From IMG/VR virus record IMGVR_UViG_3300008261_000129, positions 1 through 39,806 of that record: a stretch of DNA of 39,806 bases; one strand, 5' to 3'. Positions 25,767 through 38,600 of the stretch are shown here, in pieces. The DNA comes from a virus. The notes beneath the pieces were generated by a model, which was not told the DNA's origin, ran no database searches, and saw only the letters and a list, made by a program, of their open reading frames with translations. The translations under genes and the position numbers were made by a program. Every line of letters starts with the position of its first letter. Within the stretch, counting starts at the first letter, position 1.

Positions 25767-26681
25767 TTATTCATTCGCAGATTCTAGTAGTGATAGAACT
25801 ACTGATAAATCTGTTGAGCCGGAAACTATGAATCCATAACCTTCTTCCAACACCAATTTACCAGAAACAACCGGTGAAAGTGAATCTGCTGGTGGTATTG
25901 TTACATTTGTTACTAATTGAATTGCTTCTTGAGCTGCAAAGTTTGGCGTTTCTATTGTAGATTTTATTACATTCAATAATCCATCGATTACATACATAGA
26001 TTGTGAAACTTCTTGTATGCTTGAACTAAATGAAGTATTAAATGATTGAGTTGTTGCACTTTGATATAGTCTGGATACAAGTTGAGAACCTGTAATTGAA
26101 TTATTAGCTATAATTTGCTTTGATAAAACAGATATGTAATCTATTGCTTGCAAAGATGCACTATACTCTGTTGAATCTATTAAAGATATTCCATTTTTAG
26201 TATAATATGCTTTTGCTGCTTTATTTGTTCTTATAATTTTATCATTTGATATATCATATGATATAGCATCTACATTATCTAATGTATAATTTTCAAAGAA
26301 AGAAGAAATAAATGTAAATGGAGTTTCTGATAATGAGTTTTGAAATTGAGTATATGCTGCAACTTCTTTTCTTATAAATTGTCTATTCAAAGAAAGTAAT
26401 GCAGATGCACTATCAAAACTTCCACTGTAATTTGCTAAAGATGTAGAGCCACTAATAAAAAAACTACCACTATACACTGTTTCAAAATTAGGTATAGGTA
26501 ATTCTCTATTAGATGTAACTAATATAGTAACAGGTTGTACTACCAAACTATTATTTGTTATTTGTGCGGATAACACAATAGATGATACACCTGTTGGTGT
26601 TATATAAATTTCATCTTGTTCACCAGTCAGATTTGTTACAACTGACTGGAATCGATTTAACGGTACAAAAACTTCTGCCAT
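25767..26681 (-). CDS. VrlC-associated virion protein: beta-sandwich with an inserted helical module
   Basis: A 304-residue protein. Its two ends form one beta-sandwich: residues about 1-60 (EIYITPTGVSSIVLSAQITN) and about 265-304 (VSGKLVLEEGYGFIVSGSTD ... VVLSLLES). They correspond to the first and second halves of the 110-residue protein at 12463-12795. Between them lies a helical insert (about 90-235), LLSLNRQFIRKEVAAYTQF to AIDYISVLSKQIIAN, which reads like a diverged VrlC repeat (LLxxNKQFIQxETIAYLSSS to GIxYAxxLAQKIVxN) without its Cys-Arg-Asp core. Small beta-sandwich proteins next to VrlC-like genes are, from memory, known in T4-like cyanophages. The start has an AAAGGAA Shine-Dalgarno and lies 17 bases after the VrlC-like stop. 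Likely an adaptor for the giant protein (inference). Confidence 0.75.
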   Translation of the reverse strand: MAEVFVPLNRFQSVVTNLTGEQDEIYITPTGVSSIVLSAQITNNSLVVQPVTILVTSNRELPIPNFETVYSGSFFISGSTSLANYSGSFDSASALLSLNRQFIRKEVAAYTQFQNSLSETPFTFISSFFENYTLDNVDAISYDISNDKIIRTNKAAKAYYTKNGISLIDSTEYSASLQAIDYISVLSKQIIANNSITGSQLVSRLYQSATTQSFNTSFSSSIQEVSQSMYVIDGLLNVIKSTIETPNFAAQEAIQLVTNVTIPPADSLSPVVSGKLVLEEGYGFIVSGSTDLSVVLSLLESANE

Positions 26682-26698
26682 TTTATTTTATTTTCCTT

Positions 26699-29600
26699 TT
26701 ATATTTGTAGAGCCAATGAGAACGGAGTTACTAATGAGAATAGAGATTTACTAAATGTTCTACCCACAAGAGTACCAGTTGCCTGATTAATACTTAAACC
26801 AGTACCAATTCTAAAGTCACCATCTTGGTTTGCCACACCACTACCACCCTGATTTGGTGGAAGTGCTTTAAATGTAACACCACTACCATTATAAGAGTAG
26901 TCAATACCAGTTGCCACAATCAATGAACCAAATGATTCTAATGGTGCACCAGCTGCAACAAACTCTGCTCTTGTTCTTAAATATCTATTAGTTTCCAAAG
27001 TCTCTAATTTTTGAGAACTAATTACTGCTTGAGCGCTTCCGTATTGGCCCGTATAGTATGAAGATGCTGCTGCTATTGCTCTTTCATTTCCACCATACAA
27101 TAAATCCGTTGCACAAGCATCTACAATCAATCCAGTATCACGAGAACAAGACGCCTCATTATATACTAAATATGGGAATGCTCCATTTGTATATCCAATT
27201 GCTCTTTGTTTTAATTCTTCTTTAGCTGCTACTAATCTTACTGCTGCTTGTCTTCTCTTAGTAGATGGTGCTAAATAAGTTAATAAAGTATTTGCAACAA
27301 CTTTTTCAGAAAGTCCTCTTGCGAAGTTTATACCATCAACAGTTTGTTTTTTCTGTCCAATTGTACCATTATCGGTGTAACTATCATAAATAGCTACTGA
27401 AGGTATTCTATAATAATAAGAACCTGCTTCAATACTTCTTTCGTTACCACCATATACCAAGTCAGTTCTAATAGCGTCTATAATAAATCCTAAATCACGA
27501 GAACAACTTACTTCATTGTATTTTAATGTACTCCAAGAAGAACTTAAGAATGTTATAGTTTCTTTTTGTATTAAAGATTTATTATATTTTAACAAATCAA
27601 CAGTAGTTACTAACGATGAAGATGGTAATTGGAATGTTGGGTTTGTAATAACTTTAGTTGCCAATCTACCAGCCCATCTTACACCTGTAATTGTTGGGTC
27701 TAATTGAGCTGCTTCGGATGGTACACCAGCTACCGTTGCTTTTGATGGGAATGCAAAGTAATAAGTACCAGCCGTTACACTTCTTTCAGTACCACCATAT
27801 AATAAGTCAGTTGCTGCTGCATCTATTAAGTAACCAATATCACGAGAACAACTTGCTTGGTTGTATTTAACACCACTCCAAGAAGATGATACATAAGCGA
27901 TAGTTTCGGCTGCTATAAATTGTTTATTTTTTCTTAATAAATCAAATGATGCAGATACTTGAAGTGATGCAGTTTGGAATACTACATTTTGAATTACTTT
28001 TTGTGCAATTCTACTTGCGTAGTTAATACCTTGAACAGTTTGTTTTAATTGACCTTCACCATCACCATCACCCAATAAGGTTGCTTTAGATGGATACTTA
28101 AAGTAGAAATCAGCACTCATATAAGTTCTCTCATTTCCACCATATAATAGGTCAGTTGCCACACCATCAATAATGTATCCAACATCACGTCTACATTTTT
28201 CTTTGTTATAATCAAATGTACTCCAACTAGCAGTTAAATATTGTATTGTTTCTTCTTGTATGAATTGTCTATTATTTCTAAGTAATTCAACTGAAGCAGA
28301 AACTGCTTGAGATGCTGTTGTAAATGTTGTATTTTTAATTATGTTTACAGCTACATCTTTTGCGAAATTAACTGCGTTTATAGTTTGTTCTACTTGCGAA
28401 CCAGTTGCTTTAGATGGATATGTATAATAGTAAGTACCAGCTTTAGCACTTCTTTCATTACCACCATAAAGAACATCAGTTGCTACCGCATCTATAATTA
28501 ATCCTACATCACGTCTGCACTTATCTAAACTATATGTAAATTCATTCCAAGAAGAAGTAATATAAGAAAGAACTTCAGCTTGTATAAATCCTTTGTTTTG
28601 CTTCATTAATGCATGTGATGCTGAAGCGTGTGCCGAAGCCGTTACAAATTGTGTATTTACAATTAATTTTTGTGCCAATTGTCCAGCATATCTAATACCA
28701 TCTAATGTTTCATCTAATTGTGAACCAGTTGCTGATGATGGGTATAAGAAGTAATATCTTCCAGCTTCTCTAACTCTTTCGTTACCACCATAATATACAT
28801 CAGTTGCTACCGCATCTAAGATGTATCCTAAATCTCTTTCACACTTAGATTGGCTGTATAAGAATGGTGTATCGGTATTTGAGCCCGTTACCCAAGAAGA
28901 ACTTAAATATGCTATTGTTTCTTTTTGTATAAATGATTTGTTTTGATTCAATAATGTCCAAGCAGTTGTTCTTTCTAAAGATGCAGTTTGATATTGGATA
29001 TTTTGAAGAACTTTTTGTGCCATTCTACTTGCGAAGAATATACCATCTAAAGTAAAGTTTAATTGAGATGTAGTTGCTTGAGATGCTGATTCAAAGTAGA
29101 ACTTACCATTTACGATAGATGCCGAATCAACACCAAATAACATATCTTCCGCTGCTCCACTTATAATCAACCCAACATCTCTCTTACACTTAGATTCATC
29201 GTAAGAAGCCGTACTCCAAGAAGAACTAATATATGCAATAGTTTCGTTTTGAATGAATCCAATGTTTTCTTTCAATAAATTATATGCGTAGTAAACATTT
29301 GATGCAGTTGATGGAGTTGAATAATTAACAGGAGTTCCTGCTACCCCAATTCCATTTGCTATAATATTAGTTACAATTGAAATAGATGCTGATATTAAAG
29401 ATGCTTCATAATCAGTACCATAAGATGAACTTAGATATTGATTTGTTGTTGTAAATTTAATACTTTGAGATACATTTGATACCAATGATGGTATTACACC
29501 AATACCATTTTCAATTATATTAGTTACAACAGCAAATGATGAACTTACTCTATTTACTTCATAAGCTGATGCCGAATTTGAAGATGTATATTGAGTTTGT

Positions 29601-32600
29601 GAAGTTACTTTAATATTATTTGCTGTATTCAATATTGGTTGTGGTTCACTTATGTAAACACTATTAACAATCGATTGTGCCAATCTTCTAGCATAATCTA
29701 TTGCTGTTGTTGTTTCATCTAATTGAACTCCAGTTGCTAATGAAGGATATAAATAATAGAACTCTCCAGCTTTATTGCTTCTTTCATTTCCACCATATAA
29801 TAAATCAGTTGCTACCGCATCTACAATATATCCAACATCTCTCTTACATTTAGATTCAATATAATCCAATTCAGGATACTTAGCGTTTACAAATGCTAAA
29901 GTTTCTTCTTGTATGAATGTTTTATTAGATTTTAATAAATTATAAGCGTATTGAGTTGCTGCATCGGTTGATGTTAATAATGAACCAGAAACAACTCTCA
30001 TACCCAGTCCTTTAGCGTATCTAACACCAGTTAATGTTGGTTCTAATTGAGCCGAAGTAGCTTGTGAAGGATAATCATAATAATATCTACCAGCTACAAT
30101 ACTTCTTTCGTTTCCACCATATAAAAGGTCAGTTGCTACCGCATCTACGATATAACCAATATCTCTACTACAACTTAATTCATTATAATCAAATCCTTGC
30201 CAAGAAGAACTAACATATGCAATTGATTCAGATTGTATAAATCCTTTATTTTTAATTAAAGATGTATAAGATGCTGATGTTTCTTGTGCATACCATGCTG
30301 ATTCTGATATGTGGTACATCAATGTACTCTTTACAGCTTTTTGTGCAATTCCACTAGCAAACTTTAATGCTGTTATAGTTTGGTCTAATTGAGTTGTAGT
30401 TGCTTGAGATGGATAATCATAGTAGTATTTACCATTTGTCAATGATGCTGAGTTACCACCAAATAAAAGGTCAAATGCTGCTCCACTTACAATCAATCCA
30501 ACATCACGTCTACACTTAGCTTCATCATAATAGAATGAAGACCAAGAAGAACTCATATATGCGATTGTTTCATTTACAATTAAATCAGTATTATTGATTA
30601 ATAAATTGTAAGATGAAGTTATCTTTGTATTTGTATTAGCTGCCGCTTGTGGACCAACATATGAAATTGAACTTGTTCCACTATTTAGTAAAACATCTAT
30701 TACAACACCAAATGATGATGAAACTAATTTAGATTGTAAATCTCTATTAACACCATCAGTTAATCTAATTTGCTGAGTGTTTGTTACTTTGAAACTTGCG
30801 GAAGTATTAAGTATTGGAGTTGGTATTACTGTTGTTCCATTTTCTACAATATTCAATACATTTCCAAATAGATTAGAAATTTTATTCTTTTGATATTCAG
30901 AGCCACTTAATATTGGTAGTATTTGAGTAGCTGATGTTATTTTTACAGATGATGATACATTTGTAACAACATTAGGTATTACATTTGTTCCATTTTTTAT
31001 AATATTAATAACATTTCCAAAAGATGAACTTATTGAGCTAGTTTGTGAATTGTAACTTCCACTTCCTAATATTTGCGTATGAGATGAAATATGTAATAAA
31101 GTTGGAGTTAATAATTCAAATCCATAATTAAAATTACTAGCTAATGCATCAGGTAATGAAGCACTACCATTGTAAATAATATCTTTTATCAATTCAAAAG
31201 AAGAAGTAGTTATACCGATTTCTACCAAACTTGCTGAAATTGATGATGATACTATTGGTTCTGATGTTACTTTTATTGCATTTACACCATTTCCTACAAA
31301 TGTTGGTAATGCGGTCAATCCACTTTCTATTACTTTTGTTACAGTAGAGAAAGATGAACTTACTTCTGATATTTTTGTACTTCCAACATTTATTGATGAT
31401 GTATATTGATTAATATTTCCTACTTTAATATTATTATCAACATTACTTGTAGTTGTTGGAGATACTAATTTAATATTTTGAACTATTTTTTTACTTAATG
31501 CTTTTGCATAATCAACTCCAGCTACAGTTTCTTTTACTTGTTCAGTTTTTGTAGCTTTTGATGGATAACGGTAATAGTAATCTCCGGCGATAATACTTCT
31601 TTGATTACCACCATACCATAAATCAGTTGCAACATTGTTTACAATATATCCAACATCACGTCTACACTTTTCTCTATTGTAAACTAAATATGGATAAAAC
31701 GCATCTATAAATTGAATAGTTTCATTTTGAATAAATTGTCTATTTGAAACCATTAATGAATAAGCGGATTGTACATATTCAGTTGGATATGATAATAATT
31801 GATTAGATATTACTTTTTGTGAAACTCCTGCTGCAAATGTTATACCATCTAAAGTAGGTCCTTTTTGTGCATCAGTTGTTGGTGATACGGATGATGTTAC
31901 AGTTGCTGCTGAAGGATATAGATAATAGTATTCTCCTGCTTTAGAACTTCTTTCATTTCCACCATATACTAAATCAGTTGCTACATTATCAATAATATAT
32001 GCAACATCTCTACTACAACTTGCTTCGTTAAATTGGAAGTTATTAATTCCAACCCAAGAAGAACTTAAGAATGCAATAGTTTCTTTTTGAACAAATTGTT
32101 TATTTTTATTAAGTAATTCCCAAGCTGTTATTTCAGATATTGTTGGTTTTTGTAAAAGTATGTTTCTTGCTATTTTTTCAGAAATACCTTTAGCGTATTT
32201 AATACCATCTAAAGTTTGTCCTAATTGTCCAGCCGAATCACCATCACCATCCACAGTTGCTAATGAAGGATATAAATAATAATATTCACCTGCTCTAGCT
32301 GATGATTCGTTACCACCATATAAAATATCCGTTGCTACTGCATCTACAATATATCCCACATCACGTCTACACTTAGCTTCGTTATATTCAAAGAAACTCC
32401 ATGCAGAATTTAAGAATCCAATAGTTTCAGTTTGGATAAGTTCTTTATTATCAACCAATAATTGATATGCCGTTTGTCTAGATAATGAACTTGATACAAA
32501 TACATTATTACTCAATACTTGCTCAAGCATATGTTTAGCGTGCCCAATACCACTTAATGTTGGTCCTAATTGAGTTGAAGTTGCAGTTGATGGTTCTATG

Positions 32601-35600
32601 TAATAATATCTACCAGCCTCTATACTTCTTTCATTTCCACCATAAATAATATCAGTTGCTACCGCATCTAAGATATATCCTACATCTCTCTTACAAGTAT
32701 CTTCATTGTATTGGAATCCATTCCAACTAGCAGAAACATAAGCAATTACTTCATTTGCTATAAAGTTTTTATTACTTACAATAAGCTCTTTTGCTTGTAA
32801 TTTATTTTGAGAAACTTTAATAAATTGTTGGTTTCTTAATAATCTATCTGCTAAGTTTTTAGCGTAAGTTACTCCAGTTACAGTTTCTTTTAATTGAGAA
32901 CCAGTTGCTGCCGATGGATATAGGTAATAGTAAACTCCAGACTTAACACTTCTTTCATTACCACCCCATTTAATATCAGTTGCCACAGAATCAATAATAT
33001 ATCCTACATCTCTACGGCAAGTTGTTTCATCATATTGCTTAGTACTCCAAGAAGAACTAATATATGCAATAGTTTCGTTTTGTATAAATTGCTTATTATA
33101 CTTTAATAAATCATAAGCAACATTTGATTGTGAAGTAGGTAAACTAAACTGAACACCTCTTACTACTTTTTGTGCTAATTGAGATGCGTATATAATACCA
33201 TCTAAAGTTTGATTTAATTGTGCACCTTGCGCTTGAGATGGATATTCATAATAGAACTTACCATTTACAACCGAAGCAGAGTTACTATTAAATACCAAAT
33301 CTTCAGCTGCTCCACTAATAATTAATCCAACATCACGTCTACACTTAGTTTCATCATATGATGCAGTACTCCAAGAAGATGATAAGTAAGCTATTACTTC
33401 ATCTTGTATAAATGGAATGTTATTTTTAAGAATTCCATAAGCTATCCATTTATTATCATTACTTAAAGGTGATGTATATGATGATGTAGATAATCCAGTT
33501 ATTATAGAACCAGTTCCATTAGCTATAATATTGGTTACAATAGAAATTGATGCTGATATTAAATTACTTTCAGTAATAGTTGCTGATGATGCTGAAATGT
33601 ATTGTTGTGTACCAGTAACTTTAATATTATTGTTTGTATTTGAAACTATTGTTGGTACTACATTTAATCCGTTTTCTAAAATATTAATTATAGTGTTGAA
33701 ACTTGCGCTTACACTATTTAACGGATTTCCAAAATAAGATGAAGATAAAGCTACTGATGATGAATACTGATTAGTATCAGTTATTTTTACTAAAGCAGCT
33801 GTATTTTTAACCAATGATGGAATTGAGCCTGTTCCATTTTCTACAATATCTAAAACAATATCAAATGAAGTATTTGATGTAGTTTTATATGTTTGAGATA
33901 TTGATGCGGTTGATATAAATTGATTTACATTTGTTCTCTTAACCAATCCACTAGCATTATTAACTATTGTTGGTATTGAACCTGTGCCATTATCAATAAT
34001 ATCAATAACAATATCAAATGAATTTTTTATTTTTAAATAATCAGCAGGTTGTGGAGTTATAGATGATGTATGTTGTGTATAAACATATTGATTACTTACA
34101 ACACTATTTGCTAAAGTTCTAGCATAATTGATTCCTTCTAAAGTTTGCTCTAATTGAGAACCAGTTGCTTGTGATGGGTATAAGAAATAAAATCTACCAG
34201 CTTCAATACTTCTTTCGTTACCACCATATAAAATATCAGTAGCAACATTATCAATAATATAACCAACATCTCTTTTACATTTATCTTCGTTATAAGATAC
34301 TGTTGAAAGATTTGCATTAATCTTAGCTATTGTTTGATTTTGAATCCAATATTTGTTATCTAATAGTAAATCATATGCAGTTTGCTTAGATAAAGATGCA
34401 GTTTGGAATATTACATTTTGTACAATTTTTTGAGCAAGTCCACTAGCATATCTAATACCATCTAAAGTTTGATTTAATTGTGCACCTTGTGCTTGTGATG
34501 GATATTCATAATAGAATTTACCATTTATAGCAGATGCTGATATAGAATTGAAGATTAAATCTTCCGCTGCTCCACTTACTATTAATCCAACATCACGTCT
34601 ACATTTACTTTCATCATATGAAGCTGTACTCCAAGAAGATGATAAGTAAGCGATAGTTTCATCTTGTATAAATTTAATATTTTGCTTTAATAAATTATAA
34701 GCGTAATATGCATTAGATGCAGATGTTGCTGAACTATAAACTGATACAGATGGTACTGCTGAAAGCCCATTTGCTACAATATTCATTACCAATCCAAATG
34801 AAGAAGAAAGTATATTTGCTTCATTTGATGTACCAATATATGATGATGTAATGTATTGCTGAGTGGTTGTTGCTTTAATATTATTAGTTGTATTTAAAAG
34901 AACAGAAGGTATAGAACCAGTTCCGTTTTCTACAACATCCAAAACTATTGCAAATGATGAACTTACATTTTGTACATCTATTGTATCTACATTATTTGAA
35001 GAAGTTATTTGAGAACCTGCTATTCTTGCAACACCTTTTAATGAAGATGATACTATTGTTGGAATAACTGCAACCCCTTTATCAATAATATTGATTACAT
35101 TACCAAATGATGATGATATTATTAACTTATCAGAATCATTTGTAGAATTATTTATTTTATATTGTATAGAATTTGTCTTTTTTATACCAGCATCAGTATT
35201 AGATACTAATGATGGGTATGCAGAGCTTCCACTTTCTATTATTTTAGAGACTGTATCAAATCCATCTTCTATTGCTTTACCACCAATTGCTATTAGTTTT
35301 GATAAATCTCTACCAAAATTAATAGCATCAATTGTTTCCTCACTTTGGTCAGATGTTGCTAAATTTGGATATTTGTAATAGAATCTTCCAGAAATTATAC
35401 TTCTTTCATTACCACCATATACCAAGTCAGTAAGAACACCATCAAGTATAAATCCAACATCTCTATAACACTTAGAAGTATTATATTTTAATGAAGGATA
35501 TACTTCACTTACATAATCAATTACATTTTGTTGTATTAATGCTCTTTGCTCTTTAACTAATTGTCTAGCGTTTAATACTAATGTTGTTGGTTGTACTAAA

Positions 35601-38600
35601 ACTTTATTTAAAATAATGTTTTGTGCTAATCTATTAGCGTATTCAACACCAGTTGTAGTTGGGTCTAATTGTGCAGTTGTAGAAGGTACACCACCAACAG
35701 TTGCTGATGATGGGAATTTATAATAAAACTCGCCCGCAATAGATGTTCTCTCATTACCACCATACACTAAATCGGTTCTTACTGCATCAATAATATACCC
35801 TACATCTCTCTTACATTTATCTTCATTGTATAATACACCACTCCAAGAAGAACTTACATATTCAACAACTTCATTTGCTATAAGTTGTTTGTTCTCGTTC
35901 ATCAATCTACTTGCTTCTAATTTATCAGAATTAGCTGATTGGAATATCGAACCACTTACAATATTTTGTGCAATTCTACTAGCATATTTTACACCATCGG
36001 TTGTTTGTAGTAATTGAGAACCAGTTGCCTGTGATGGGTATAAGAAATAATACAACCCTGCTACTCTACTTCTTTCGTTACCACCATAAACTAAGTCAGT
36101 TCGTACCGCATCAATAATATAACCCACATCTCTCTTACAAGTTGTTTCGTTATAATCAAATCCACCCCAAGAAGAACTTAAATATGCAATAGTTTCATTT
36201 TGTATAAACTCTTTGTTATTAAATAATAAAGCGTTTGATGCAGAAATATTTGTTGATGGTAAACTAAACGTTATACCTTGTGTAATTACTTTTTGTGCCA
36301 ATCTACTTGCGTAGTTGATACCATCTAAAGTTTGATTTAATTGTCCACCAGTATCACCATCATTACCAATAGTTGCTTGCGATGGATATTCATAATAGAA
36401 TTGTCCGTTTACAATAGATGCGGAGTTAGCACCAAATAAAAGGTCTTCAGCTGCTCCACTAACAATCAATCCAATATCTCTCTTACACTTAACTTCATCA
36501 TATTGGAATCCAGCCCAAGACGAACTTAGATATGCAATAGTTTCGTTTTGTATAAATGGAATGTTAGCTTTTAATATTTGATATACACCAACTTTAGTAG
36601 AAATACTTGCGGTATAAATTGTTTTTGCAAAAAGGTCTACATTTCCAGTTTCAACTATTTGAGTTACTTTAGAAATAGATTGAGAAATAAATGATATATC
36701 TTCCAAACTACCACTATAAGATGCTGATATAAATTGTGAAGTTGACGTTACTTTGATATTTCCTGCAGTATTTTGAACTAATGTTGGTAATACTGAAGTT
36801 CCGTTTGTTATTGCATTTATTATTGTACCAAAAGAAGAACTTATACTAGCGGTTTGATTATTCGTACCAACATTTGCACTAATCCATTGTGGAGTTGATG
36901 TTACTTTAATACTTGCTGATGTGTTTGAAACAAATGTATCTAATTGAGATAATCCACCACTAATAATTTCAACAACATACGCAAATGATTGTGAAATAGA
37001 TGAAGTTAAATTAGAAGAAACAGTTGAACCAAATACTTGCTCAATATCGGTTACTTTAATTAAATTTTCTACAGAAGATGTAAATACAGGCTCTGCTACA
37101 ATTCCACCACCAATAATAGAAGTAACAATATTAAAGTTTCTATCAATAGTATTAACTTCATTTGGTGTTACATATGATGATGTTATTTGAGAACCACTTG
37201 TTACATTTAATGGATTTGCAACATTCCAATTTTGACCTGTGTTTTGTGCTAAAATAGATGGAATTGCTGATAATCCTCTTTTAATAATTCCTTCCATTAT
37301 TGAGAAAGAACTACTAATTATATTTTGTTGTGTTTTAGTTCCACTTATAGATGATGTAACATTTGTATTAGATGTTACTTTAATATTTTTTTCATCATTG
37401 TTTACAATTCTCGGTGTATCTAAAACAATATTTTGTACAATATAGTCTCCAATGATTTTAGAATACTTTATACCACCAATTGTTTCTTTTCTTTGAATAG
37501 AAGTTGCAACAGATGGATAATCATAATAATATCTACCAGCAGTTACAGCTCTTTCATTTCCACCATATAATAAATCGGTTGCAACATTATCAACTATATA
37601 ACCAACATCACGTCTACACTTATCGGTATTATATTTTAATTGTGGATACGCAACATTAATATATTCTATGGTTTCATTTTGAATTAATGATTTATTTTGT
37701 TTAAGTAAATCGTAAGCAGTTTGAGTTGATGCATTTGGTTGATTAAATGTTTTATTTTTAACCAAATTTGTTGCCACACCAGCAGCATATCTTATACCAT
37801 CTAATGTTTGTCCTAATTGTCCTTCCGAATCACCATCTCCTCTTACAATTGCTAATGATGGGTATAAATAATAAAATCTACCCGCCTCTCTAGCTCTCTC
37901 ATTACCACCATATTTTAAGTCAGTAATTACGGCATCTACAATATACCCAATATCTCTACGGCATTTAGCTTCATTATAATAGAAATTAGACCAAGACGAA
38001 CTTAAGAATGTTATAGTTTCTTCTTGTATAAATTTCTTATTTTCAAATAAATTATCAGCTACATTTTTCTTTTCTTGCAAATATGCATTATCTAAAATAT
38101 TAGTAAAGTTTGAATTTTTAACTAAATTTATAGCTAATCCAGCTGCATATTTAACTGCTGTTTTTGTTGGGTCTTTTTGTACAGTTGTTGCTTCAGATGG
38201 ATATTCGTAATAGAATCTACCAGCAGTAATACTATTATTGTTACCACCATAAATAAGGTCTTGACAAACCGCATTAACTAAATAACCAACATCTCTACGG
38301 CAAGTTGCTTCATCATAACTAAAATCAGACCAAGATGAAGATACATATTGAATTACTTCTTCTTGTATAAATGCCTTACTTCCAGTTAAAATTTCATAAG
38401 CATTTAATATATCAACATCATTTGTGGATTGATTACTTCCAGATATTGTTTGTGGATATGTTAATGTATTTGAAATTAAATAGAATGGTGTTTCTGAATT
38501 ATTTACAATATCAAACTTACCACTTAAATTATTATTAATTTGTGCAGTATAGTATAATGTGTTTGGTGCATCATATGGTACAGTAAATGTTATATTACCA

